6,114 bases of DNA from Candidatus Omnitrophota bacterium (GTDB lineage: Bacteria > Omnitrophota > Gorgyraeia > 2-01-FULL-45-10), in contig JAPLMI010000179.1 of NCBI GenBank assembly GCA_026387115.1, forward strand, positions 1-6,114, read 5' to 3'. Below, in pieces: positions 1 through 5,603 of this stretch. Made by a program: the position numbers and the translations under genes. Below the pieces are notes generated by a model. That model saw only the letters and a list, made by a program, of their open reading frames with translations, was not told where the DNA came from and did not search any database. Within the stretch, counting starts at the first letter, position 1, and each line of letters opens with the position of its first letter.

Positions 1-927
1 GTTCGTCTTCATCGATGTACCGGGCGCAACGCCGAACAGTCCGGTCTCAGGATTTATCGCCCACAATCTGCCGTCGGGCCCGATGTTGAGCCATGCGATA
101 TCATCTCCGATCGTCCAGATCTTGTAGCCGGGAAGCGCCGATTCGAGCATGGCAAGGTTCGTCTTCCCGCACGCGCTGGGAAGCGCCGCGGTGACGTACG
201 TGATGTCTCCGCGCGGATCCTGGATGCCCATTATGACCATGTGCTCGGCAAGCCAGCCTTCCTGCAAACCGAGATATGACGCGAGCCTTAATGAAAAACA
301 TTTTTTTCCGAGAAGGGCGTTGCCGCCGTAACCTGAGCCCACGCTCCAGACAAAATTCTCATCCGGGAAATGCATGATGTAACGTTTATTCGGGTCGAAA
401 TCGCCTACGGAGTGAAGCCCCTTGACAAAGTCTTCGCGGCTTCCGATCTTATCGATGGCGCCTTTGCTCATCCTCGTCATTATACGCAGGCTTACCGCGA
501 CGTAAGATACATCGGTCAGCTGCACGCATGCCTTCGCGTAAGGCGACTGCGGGTGGCCCATCATATAAGGAAGGACATACATCGTCTTCCCGCGCATACA
601 CCCCGACGAGATCCCGCGCATCTTCTCTTTCGCCTCGTCCGGGTCCATCCAGTTGTTGTTCGGCCCCGCGGTCTCTTTTTCGGGATGGCAGACGAAGGTA
701 AGGTGCTCTGTGCGCGCCACGTCCGTAGGATGGCTCCTGTGAAGGTATGAATTCGGGAATGTCTTATGGTTGAGCTCGCGGAAGATGGGCTGACTTGCGA
801 TCTTCTCTTCCTTCATGCCGATCTCTATAAGCCGGCGCGCCTCATTTTCGGATCCGTCGCACCAATAGATCTTGTCGGGCTTAGTCAGCCCCGCCTGTTC
901 TTCAACCCAATTCTCCAATGGTGTCAT
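1..927 (-). CDS. pckG: GTP-dependent phosphoenolpyruvate carboxykinase, N-terminal half (C-terminus cut by window edge)
   Basis: The enzyme interconverts oxaloacetate + GTP and phosphoenolpyruvate + CO2 + GDP in the cytosol, linking the TCA cycle to gluconeogenesis. I translated 309 codons without a stop. The kinase-1 P-loop PSACGKTN is at residues 250-257 with the family's reactive cysteine at C253. The metal and nucleotide motif GDDIAW is at 274-279 (D276 the Mn ligand). The stretch GSGYGGNALLGKKC at about 197-210 and GWLAEH ending at H229 supply the Lys and His Mn ligands (K209, H229). VARTEH at 70-75 contains the substrate-binding Arg (R72). These match the GTP class and not the ATP class. 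Full-length members are about 600 residues, so roughly half is missing to the left. The ATG overlaps the dehydrogenase stop as ATGA and has only a weak ribosome site, which suggests translational coupling. It is the last visible gene of the operon. The family call is firm. Confidence 0.96.
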   Translation of the reverse strand, partial: MTPLENWVEEQAGLTKPDKIYWCDGSENEARRLIEIGMKEEKIASQPIFRELNHKTFPNSYLHRSHPTDVARTEHLTFVCHPEKETAGPNNNWMDPDEAKEKMRGISSGCMRGKTMYVLPYMMGHPQSPYAKACVQLTDVSYVAVSLRIMTRMSKGAIDKIGSREDFVKGLHSVGDFDPNKRYIMHFPDENFVWSVGSGYGGNALLGKKCFSLRLASYLGLQEGWLAEHMVIMGIQDPRGDITYVTAALPSACGKTNLAMLESALPGYKIWTIGDDIAWLNIGPDGRLWAINPETGLFGVAPGTSMKTN

Positions 928-1982
928 TTTTGCGGCTCTATTATAACTTTGATCGACTCTTTCGCCTCGGTTACAAGCTTGAATCCGCGCCCGGCCTCGC
1001 CGAGTCCGAACCGATGCGTTATCATATCATAAACGTTTATTTTATGCGAGGCAATTTTCTCTAATGCCTGACGGTGATCGTCGGGGCTTCCGGCGTAGGA
1101 GCTTGTAACGGTAACCTCGTTACGCCAGAATATATCGTTTATGGGAACCGGCACTGTCACATCTTTGCCGGCCGCGGAGAAAACCAAAACCGTTCCGCCG
1201 CGCTCGACAGATCGCAAGCCTTGTTCAAAAGCAGGTGTTGCCCCGGCGCAAATGACCACATGGTCGGCCAAATATCCGCCGTTCAGGCTTTTCAGCCTTT
1301 CCGGGGTATAATCCTTTGCATTTATCGCGTGATCGGCTCCGAATTTCCGCGCGGCCTTCAGCCTAAATTCCGAAATATCCGTCGCTATCACGATCTTAGC
1401 CCCGCTAAGCTTCGCGAGCTGAATATGGAGCAGGCCTGAAATGCCGCTTCCGATAACAAGGACCGATTTGCCTTTTTTTCCGCCACAAAGATCGGCGGAA
1501 AGGCCGGACAACTTCTGGCCTCTTATAACGCACGCCAGCGGCTCGATAAATGTCGCCTCCTCAAACGATACATTCTTCGGCAGTAAATAGACGCCGCCTT
1601 TTTCGATGTTTATTTTCGGAACGCGGACAAATTCGGAAAAACCGCCCGGATCAAAATTGGTCTTTCTCAGTGTATCGCAGACCGACTCGTGGCCGGATCT
1701 GCAGAAGCGGCACTCCCCGCACGGCACATGGTGCGACGCCGAGACCCTGTCGCCGACTTTAAAATTCTTGACGAGCTTACCGGTTTCTGTTACGACACCG
1801 GCGATCTCGTGCCCCAGAACGAGCGGCACCCGGCCGATACGGTACCACTCAAGGCAGTCCGTCCCGCAAATACCGCAGGCCTCGATCCGCACGAGAAGTT
1901 CGCCCTCGCCTATAGCAGGCTTCGGCCTCTCCTCGAGCCGAACATCAGAATTGCTGTAATATGTCGCAACGCGCATAATCAT
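924..1982 (-). CDS. Zinc-dependent medium-chain dehydrogenase (threonine/sorbitol dehydrogenase-like)
   Basis: Cytosolic NAD(P)-dependent oxidoreductase of the MDR superfamily that oxidises a secondary alcohol, polyol or threonine-like substrate. The residues below count from the ATG at 1982 (352 aa). Catalytic zinc: C39 in GICGTD, H58 and E59 in LGHE, and E147 in FIEPLA. Structural zinc: C88, C91, C94 and C102. The Rossmann motif GSGISG is at 178-183, and D202 at the end of the next strand favours NAD over NADP. All key ligands are present, so the enzyme should be active; the substrate cannot be fixed from sequence. Start choice: an in-frame ATG at 2003 has no ribosome site, whereas GAGAGG (1989-1994) sits 6 bases before the ATG at 1982. 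A further ATG at 1976 is possible. The gene follows the flavodoxin by 28 bases and overlaps pckG by four. Confidence 0.92.
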   Translation of the reverse strand: MIMRVATYYSNSDVRLEERPKPAIGEGELLVRIEACGICGTDCLEWYRIGRVPLVLGHEIAGVVTETGKLVKNFKVGDRVSASHHVPCGECRFCRSGHESVCDTLRKTNFDPGGFSEFVRVPKINIEKGGVYLLPKNVSFEEATFIEPLACVIRGQKLSGLSADLCGGKKGKSVLVIGSGISGLLHIQLAKLSGAKIVIATDISEFRLKAARKFGADHAINAKDYTPERLKSLNGGYLADHVVICAGATPAFEQGLRSVERGGTVLVFSAAGKDVTVPVPINDIFWRNEVTVTSSYAGSPDDHRQALEKIASHKINVYDMITHRFGLGEAGRGFKLVTEAKESIKVIIEPQK

Positions 1983-1988
1983 CGATAA

Positions 1989-1994
1989 CCTCTC
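1989..1994 (-). promoter_or_regulatory. Ribosome binding site that decides the dehydrogenase start
   Basis: On the minus strand the sequence reads GAGAGG, six bases before the ATG at 1982. No comparable site precedes the upstream ATG at 2003, which lies on the far side of it. The site is part of a small inverted repeat, CCTCT-G-AGAGG (1989-1999), that can fold as CCTC/GAGG with a TGA loop and would then hide part of the ribosome site. Confidence 0.6.
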
Positions 1995-2010
1995 AGAGGT
2001 CATATCGGTA

Positions 2011-2490
2011 CTACAGAATTTTCTGTAACGATGATGTTACAAAATCTCCGTCTCTATTCTTTCTGTCAGGAATGTTTATCTCATCGATCCTGGCCACACC
2101 TTTAGCCTCAAGCGCCTTTCGTATATTTTTGAAGCAGCTGCCGACGCCGAGGCCGCTGCCCGAAGTCAATAGCGCAACGACCCTCTTCCCGTTCAGCCCC
2201 GAAACCTTATCAAGAAATGTATTTACCGCCGGTGTCGGGACAAGCGCCCACACAGGAGAGCCGACGAGCACCAGATCGTATGAGGCGGCGTCATATTTGA
2301 CATTGCCCTCAAGCTCCGGTTTTTCTCCGCGGCGCGCGGCGGCGCATTGCCCGATGAACGTCTTGACTTCATCCTTAAGTTTAAGCCGCTGGATATCAAC
2401 CTCGCCCTTAGCCTCTAAAATTTTGCCGAAAATCTTCGCGATCCTATCCGTATTGCCGCTGAACGAATAATAGGTTATGAGGCTCTTCAT
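2011..2490 (-). CDS. Flavodoxin family protein (short-chain)
   Basis: A 159-residue FMN-binding electron carrier or flavodoxin-like quinone/NAD(P)H reductase, cytosolic. The N-terminal strand ITYYSF leads into the FMN phosphate loop SFSGNT (residues 9-14). The second flavin loop is GSPVWALVPTPAV (77-89), with W81 a candidate isoalloxazine-stacking residue. The third is the glycine-rich TSGSGLGVGS (109-118). The order and the length match a single-domain short-chain flavodoxin. The ATG overlaps the TGA of the upstream Asp-box gene (ATGA), and a perfect GGAGGT (2496-2501) lies five bases before it, inside the last codons of that gene. Its position next to a dehydrogenase suggests redox support for the same pathway, but this is inference. 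A palindrome, TACAGAA-TT-TTCTGTA (2012-2027), covers the stop codon. Whether it is a true electron carrier or a flavin reductase is undecided. Confidence 0.92.
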   Translation of the reverse strand: MKSLITYYSFSGNTDRIAKIFGKILEAKGEVDIQRLKLKDEVKTFIGQCAAARRGEKPELEGNVKYDAASYDLVLVGSPVWALVPTPAVNTFLDKVSGLNGKRVVALLTSGSGLGVGSCFKNIRKALEAKGVARIDEINIPDRKNRDGDFVTSSLQKIL

Positions 2491-3554
2491 CCGCTACCTC
2501 CTTCTATCCATTTTTCATCCGTCACAAAATGGGCGATGCTCTGCCTGCAATCGTAAGAGTAGACCACATGGATAAGCCCGGAGCTGTCCTGTATAATAGA
2601 AGGGTAAATGCTGGTACTGCCGGGTTTAAGATCGATCGACCTTACGTGCGGCCATGTCCTGCCTTCGTCATGAGACAGGGCGATGCTTATGCCTTCCCGG
2701 CTTGTCTTGGAATCATTGAATACCAGGACGACATTGCCGCTATGAAGTTTTATCATTTCGAGGGAGCAGCCCGGATTTTTAATATTAGAAACCCGCTGAC
2801 CTTTCCAGCTGCGGCCGAGATCACAGCTTACCGCCTGCCAGGACAGGCGCGGCCACATACCCGTCCGCGTAAGCGCGAACAAACTCAGATCCGAACGCTG
2901 AATTATGGTGGGTTGAATGCCAAACAGGAATAGGATATATTTTGGCGCCGACCAGGTCATACCGCCGTCTCTGGAGGTAACCACAGCGGAAGATGTGGTA
3001 AAATCCGTATATACGGGTAGAAGTATCCGTCCGTCGCTAAGATTTATGGGATTAGTTCTCGGCAAAAATCCGACCGGCGTCCCAAGGTTTCGGGCCTTAT
3101 CCCATGTGTAGCCGAAATCTTTGGACACCTTCATCTTCAGCGTGTCCCTGGGCCACTTGAACCATCTCTTCTCCTCCGCCCAAAACAGGAATAGCCTATT
3201 ATCCCGCCCCAGATAGAGCACAGGATTTTTATTGGAAAAACCGGGAGCGCTGTTAATGATCGAGGGGGCGGTCCATTTGCCGGAAACGACCGGTTTTCTC
3301 GCGCCCCACAGGACTGCGTTAGAAGTTCCGGGCACAGGCGCGTACCAGACGGCGAATAATTCACCTCCGGGCAGTTCCACAATGGTCGGCGCATGAGACG
3401 AGGGAAGCTGTCCCGGTTGAAAGATTAGTTCCTTACAAGGCAGTCTGGAATAGATTTTAACCTGTTCCGCGGCCGCATCGGTCAGGGCGGCGGTAAAAGA
3501 TATTATTACCAGGAAAAGTCCGGCTGTAAAAATGATCTTTCGTTTAATCGTCAC
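2487..3554 (-). CDS. Secreted Asp-box (BNR) beta-propeller protein, sialidase-like
   Basis: A 355-residue exported protein predicted to fold as a six-bladed sialidase-type propeller. The N-terminus has KRK followed by a hydrophobic core (about residues 7-23) and an alanine-rich cleavage region (about 23-29), a typical Sec signal. Four Asp-boxes (S-x-D-x-G-x-T/S-W) lie at 144-151, 194-201, 243-250 and 294-301, spaced 49-51 residues apart. The motif IVELPGGELFAVW (58-70) is typical of BNR_2-type sialidase-like proteins. The classical FRIP arginine is not present: the matching position reads HAPTIV (54-59), so exo-sialidase activity is not assured and another glycan hydrolase or a binding role is possible. 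Translation starts at GTG (3552-3554), since the next in-frame Met is residue 141 and would lose the signal. The ribosome site is weak (GGTG). It is the first gene of the operon, behind the promoter at 3600-3628. Confidence 0.88.
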   Translation of the reverse strand: MTIKRKIIFTAGLFLVIISFTAALTDAAAEQVKIYSRLPCKELIFQPGQLPSSHAPTIVELPGGELFAVWYAPVPGTSNAVLWGARKPVVSGKWTAPSIINSAPGFSNKNPVLYLGRDNRLFLFWAEEKRWFKWPRDTLKMKVSKDFGYTWDKARNLGTPVGFLPRTNPINLSDGRILLPVYTDFTTSSAVVTSRDGGMTWSAPKYILFLFGIQPTIIQRSDLSLFALTRTGMWPRLSWQAVSCDLGRSWKGQRVSNIKNPGCSLEMIKLHSGNVVLVFNDSKTSREGISIALSHDEGRTWPHVRSIDLKPGSTSIYPSIIQDSSGLIHVVYSYDCRQSIAHFVTDEKWIEGGSG

Positions 3555-3599
3555 AGATTACACCATTTCTATTATATTGCTGTTATATTTAAAGGAATG

Positions 3600-3628
3600 A
3601 TTATAGAGCTTTTACAGGCGGGTTTCAA
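3600..3628 (-). promoter_or_regulatory. Sigma-70-type promoter for the Asp-box/flavodoxin/dehydrogenase/pckG operon
   Basis: Reading the minus strand, TTGAAA (3628-3623) is followed by a 17-base spacer and a perfect TATAAT (3605-3600). Transcription would start near 3593, giving a leader of about 40 bases before the GTG at 3554. A second TATAAT (3576-3571) lies within that leader but lacks a matching -35 box. Spacing and sequence are close to the housekeeping consensus. No operator was recognised. Confidence 0.65.
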
Positions 3629-3715
3629 GTATTTTGTTTTTACATGGCGCTGCGGCTCAATTACTTATTGATTTTTTGGGACCGCGATGGTAGCATAATG
3701 ATGGGGTAAGATTAA

Positions 3716-4306
3716 ATGAAACGGAATAAATTCTGGTTTATTTTGGTATGTGCGGTCTTGTTAAACTTTATTTTTCTGAAAGAGGGACATATGGGCAGAG
3801 TGCATAACGTGGAGCTTTCTTTAGAAGATATTACCAGGGAATCCAATCTGGTTGTCATGGCGGTAAAGGTCGGTGAATCTGATGTCAAGATCACAAAACC
3901 TGAAATAACCGTTTTAAAACAGAATGATTTTAAAATCCTCGAAGTTATCTACAATCCTGTGCAGGAGCAGGATATCTCCAAAAATGATGTTATAGCGGTC
4001 TTTGAGGATATCTGGTCAAGGATCGCCGAAAAGAAACGGGGGGAGTATCTGATGGCAAATCCGGGGAAAAGCCCCATTCACAATATATACCCCGCGTCCA
4101 TTGCCTTGGAAAAGATGGGAAATGACAAGCCCTACATCCTCTTCCTGAATGCCGAGGGACACCAAAGCTTCCCGGTTAAAAACGCCAAGTGGTTCAAGTA
4201 CGGCCAAACGCGGGATAAGATGGACGAGCTGAAGAAAATTGTTAAAGCCAAGCTGAAAGATGTCAGCTATGCCGTCGGAATCGTTCTTGATGAAGAGGCC
4301 CCCTAA
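3716..4306 (+). CDS. Exported or membrane-anchored protein of unknown function
   Basis: A 196-residue protein that I do not recognise. Residues 2-5 (KRNK) precede a hydrophobic segment at about 6-21, which reads as a signal peptide or N-terminal anchor; no clear AxA cleavage site or lipobox is visible. The rest is soluble, with alternating strand-like segments (NLVVMAVKV 44-52, FKILEVIY 72-79, DVIAVFEDIW 91-100, KPYILFLNAEG 138-148) and a charged helix near 165-182. The layout of a strand-rich domain ending in YILFLN recalls small extracellular beta-barrel domains, but that is only a resemblance. GGGG (3703-3706) lies nine bases before the ATG. M26 has a second plausible ribosome site, but starting there would remove the signal. 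The gene is divergent from the operon to its left, and its stop codon lies inside the stem of the terminator that follows. No convincing promoter was found. Confidence 0.85.
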   Translation: MKRNKFWFILVCAVLLNFIFLKEGHMGRVHNVELSLEDITRESNLVVMAVKVGESDVKITKPEITVLKQNDFKILEVIYNPVQEQDISKNDVIAVFEDIWSRIAEKKRGEYLMANPGKSPIHNIYPASIALEKMGNDKPYILFLNAEGHQSFPVKNAKWFKYGQTRDKMDELKKIVKAKLKDVSYAVGIVLDEEAP

Positions 4307-4340
4307 CCATTCGCATAATTAAACGTTAGGGGCTTTGTTT
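4298..4340 (+). terminator. Intrinsic terminator of the 3716-4306 gene
   Basis: CCCCTAAC (4300-4307) pairs perfectly with GTTAGGGG (4325-4332). One more G-C pair (4298/4333) is possible across a bulged C. The loop is about 17 bases, and the stem is followed by CTTTGTTT. The TAA stop codon (4304-4306) lies within the left arm. The opposite strand lacks a T-tract, so it should act mainly on plus-strand transcripts, between two convergent genes. Confidence 0.68.
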
Positions 4341-4362
4341 AGGATGTCTGTTTATTTGCCGT

Positions 4363-4791
4363 TCATTTGGGAGGCGGCAGAACTTCGCCAATGGCAACTT
4401 CTGACCGGCGGCCGGTTCCTTTATCTATCGTAAAAGAAAAATCATGCCCCTGCCCGGACCTTGGCGCCATATCAACCGCATAATATGCGCCCTTATCGGT
4501 TATCGTAATACGCATCTCTTTTATCAATGAATCTACCCCTCCGCTCAGATTGCCGTATACTCCAAGATCTCCCTGCCCCTTCAAAACAATATCCACGAGC
4601 GCGATCGCTTTCGCCTTTTCATCCGGGTTTCCCTCAAACCGGATATTTCTATCATCTTTAGAAGTCGGATATTTATTCATAATCCCCCCTTTTTTTAATC
4701 CATTGATTTTATGCCCGCCGTCGCCTTCTTGTTTACACCCCTGCTGCAATAGGATAATGAAACAAAACAGCAGGACTTGAAAATATTTCAT
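4363..4791 (-). CDS. Small putative lipoprotein of unknown function
   Basis: A 142-residue protein that I do not recognise. The first residues MKYFQ precede a hydrophobic stretch (6-15), and LLQQGC ends at C19. This resembles a lipobox, although Q at -3 is not canonical, so lipidation is likely but not certain. A Gly/Lys-rich linker (about 20-38) leads to a compact acidic domain (50-142) with DFSFTIDKGTGR near 117-128 and a proline-rich tail, PPPK. The segment TTA-AAA-AAA-GGG-GGG (codons 32-36) is a run of seven A and six G in the coding strand. It lies just before an internal ATG (4678-4680, residue 38), for which the G run could act as a ribosome site; that product would be cytosolic. The ribosome site for the long form is weak (GGAA, about 10 bases away). 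The gene is convergent with the 3716-4306 gene. Confidence 0.76.
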   Translation of the reverse strand: MKYFQVLLFCFIILLQQGCKQEGDGGHKINGLKKGGIMNKYPTSKDDRNIRFEGNPDEKAKAIALVDIVLKGQGDLGVYGNLSGGVDSLIKEMRITITDKGAYYAVDMAPRSGQGHDFSFTIDKGTGRRSEVAIGEVLPPPK

Positions 4792-4835
4792 ATAAGCTTA
4801 TTCCACGCCGATTTGGCAATCTGGGGCCATCCTAA

Positions 4836-5000
4836 AAAGGGACACCCTACGATGTTAAATTATACTCTCTTGGTCGCTACAATGGAAGTAAATTTTTGCT
4901 CCCCCGCGAGGACGATTTTCGCAACTTTTTGGAGGAGTTCAGGGCATATTGTCTTACGGAAGAGGCGAATAAATTATATAAAGAACTTGCTGTTGCGTAA
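4836..5000 (+). pseudogene. Start-less coding-like fragment (possible gene remnant)
   Basis: Between an in-frame TAA (4833-4835) and a TAA at 4998-5000, the plus strand reads 54 codons with a protein-like composition: VKLYSLGRYNGSKF, then LLPREDDFRNFLEEFRAYC, then LTEEANKLYKELAVA. The second half looks like a charged amphipathic helix. There is no in-frame ATG or GTG. A TTG at about 4896 could start a 34-residue peptide, with GGAA upstream. The simplest reading is the C-terminal tail of a gene whose front half has been lost, but chance cannot be excluded. I do not recognise the family. The stretch also carries a possible minus-strand promoter for the lipoprotein gene. Confidence 0.3.
4859..4887 (-). 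promoter_or_regulatory. Possible sigma-70 promoter for the lipoprotein gene
   Basis: On the minus strand, TTCCAT (4887-4882) is followed by 17 bases and a perfect TATAAT (4864-4859). Transcription would start near 4852, giving a leader of about 60 bases. The -35 box is poor (TT and one A match), so the call rests on the -10 box and the spacing. Confidence 0.42.
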
Positions 5001-5006
5001 GGCGTC

Positions 5007-5396
5007 CTATCCCGCAAAAAATCCAAAAAAAGTCAAAACAGCGCCCAAGATAAGGATAACAATTGAATTGACTATTAGCAGGTTTTCATTTTTCTGGTAA
5101 GCTTGTATGAACTTGGACACCGTATTTGGAAAGACAATTATCCATATGCCTTTGATGAGTGCGAGCCAACCGATGATTGTAATTATCACAGTCCAGTTAG
5201 CTACCCATACATTATGGGTTAGGATAATTACAACTCCAATAACAAGCGTAAACAAGCCACCATAACAAACCAAGGCTGCATTTTTACAGAAATCGTCCAC
5301 TACCTGCTGAAAAACCTTCCGGTTAAACACAAAACCTGCTCCAAGAACTAAATAACACAGACCAAAAATCCTGGCGATAAATATTGAGGTTTCCAT
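5007..5396 (-). CDS. Four-helix integral membrane protein of unknown function
   Basis: A 129-residue, strongly hydrophobic protein. Four membrane segments are visible at about 5-24, 40-60, 66-89 and 105-127. They are joined by a short polar loop (25-39, with RKVFQQVVDDF) and a second one (90-104, with KFIQAYQKNEN). The even number of helices would place both ends on the same side of the inner membrane. There are no conserved catalytic or metal motifs that I can name, and I do not recognise a family. AGGCGG lies very close to the ATG (two bases), which is short for a ribosome site. The base composition is richer in A+T than the operon at the left of the window. It has its own likely promoter at 5416-5444 and is divergent from the gene at 5604. 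Confidence 0.86.
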   Translation of the reverse strand: METSIFIARIFGLCYLVLGAGFVFNRKVFQQVVDDFCKNAALVCYGGLFTLVIGVVIILTHNVWVANWTVIITIIGWLALIKGIWIIVFPNTVSKFIQAYQKNENLLIVNSIVILILGAVLTFFGFFAG

Positions 5397-5415
5397 ATCC
5401 GCCTACTTTTTTATG

Positions 5416-5444
5416 AGTATACCCGTAAAACCGCAAAAATGCAA
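5416..5444 (-). promoter_or_regulatory. Likely sigma-70 promoter for the membrane-protein gene
   Basis: On the minus strand, TTGCAT (5444-5439) is followed by 17 bases and TATACT (5421-5416), one mismatch from the -10 consensus. Transcription would begin near 5409, a few bases upstream of the ribosome site for the ATG at 5396, so the leader is very short. Confidence 0.48.
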
Positions 5445-5456
5445 AACCCTCTGCAA

Positions 5457-5475
5457 CTAATTTTGCCGCAATTAG
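5457..5475. repeat. Short inverted repeat CTAATT-7-AATTAG
   Basis: CTAATT (5457-5462) and AATTAG (5470-5475) are perfect six-base inverted arms around TTGCCGC. It lies just upstream of the promoter of the membrane-protein gene and could be an operator. It is short enough to be chance. Confidence 0.35.
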
Positions 5476-5478
5476 CAC

Positions 5479-5502
5479 AAGGTCACGAAGTGACACCTTT
5501 TT
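5479..5502 (+). terminator. Terminator-like hairpin upstream of the 5604 gene
   Basis: AAGG-TCAC (5479-5486) pairs with GTGA and CCTT (5490-5493 and 5496-5499) around a GAA loop, with a two-base bulge (CA). A run of five T (5498-5502) overlaps the right arm. This resembles an intrinsic terminator for plus-strand transcripts. The right arm also belongs to CCTTTT-T-AAAAGG (5496-5508), so two alternative folds compete. It could equally be a protein-binding palindrome. Confidence 0.35.
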
Positions 5503-5516
5503 AAAAGGAAAAGATA

Positions 5517-5551
5517 CACAAGAGAAGGAAAAAGTTTTTCCTTCTCTTGTG
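5517..5551. repeat. Perfect 17-bp inverted repeat with one-base centre
   Basis: The left arm CACAAGAGAAGGAAAAA (5517-5533) and the right arm TTTTTCCTTCTCTTGTG (5535-5551) are perfect reverse complements around a single G at 5534. As RNA it would form a long hairpin with an A/U-rich tip, but it is not followed by a T-tract in either direction, so it is not a standard terminator. It lies between the divergent genes at 5396 and 5604. A protein-binding site, a mobile-element end or a leader hairpin are all possible. Confidence 0.85.
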
Positions 5552-5588
5552 GTAAAGAAGCTTCGATTATTTAGATTGGTGATTCAAA

Positions 5589-5600
5589 AGGAAGGGGGTG
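5589..5600 (+). promoter_or_regulatory. Strong ribosome binding site of the 5604 gene
   Basis: AGGAAGGGGGTG ends three bases before the ATG. The GGGGGTG core differs by one base from the ideal GGAGGTG complement of 16S rRNA and is well spaced. It supports the start at 5604, although the first third of the reading frame is unusually rich in hairpins. Confidence 0.65.
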
Positions 5601-5603
5601 ACA

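Noticed and set aside
370..750. Long open frame on the plus strand opposite pckG
   Set aside because: It is the mirror of a well-conserved PEP carboxykinase and its translation has no recognisable domain.
1074..1439. Open frames on the plus strand opposite the dehydrogenase (also 1606-1959 and 1689-1988)
   Set aside because: They lie over a complete zinc dehydrogenase and have no ribosome site or domain pattern.
2012..2027. Palindrome TACAGAA-TT-TTCTGTA over the flavodoxin stop
   Set aside because: It is AT-rich with a two-base centre and no T-tract; more likely chance than a terminator inside a tight operon.
2072..2933. Plus-strand open frames opposite the flavodoxin and Asp-box genes
   Set aside because: They are shadows of two genes with clear motifs on the other strand.
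3571..3576. Second minus-strand TATAAT upstream of the Asp-box gene
   Set aside because: There is no acceptable -35 box at 16-18 bases, and it falls within the leader of the stronger promoter.
4839..4847. GGGACACCC mini-palindrome next to an A-run, considered as a REP-like repeat or attenuator
   Set aside because: Only three base pairs in the stem and no second copy in the window.
4777..5100. 107-codon plus-strand frame starting at TTG across the lipoprotein start and membrane-gene end
   Set aside because: It overlaps two better genes and has an unlikely basic/cysteine-rich composition; the more protein-like frame in this stretch is a different one.
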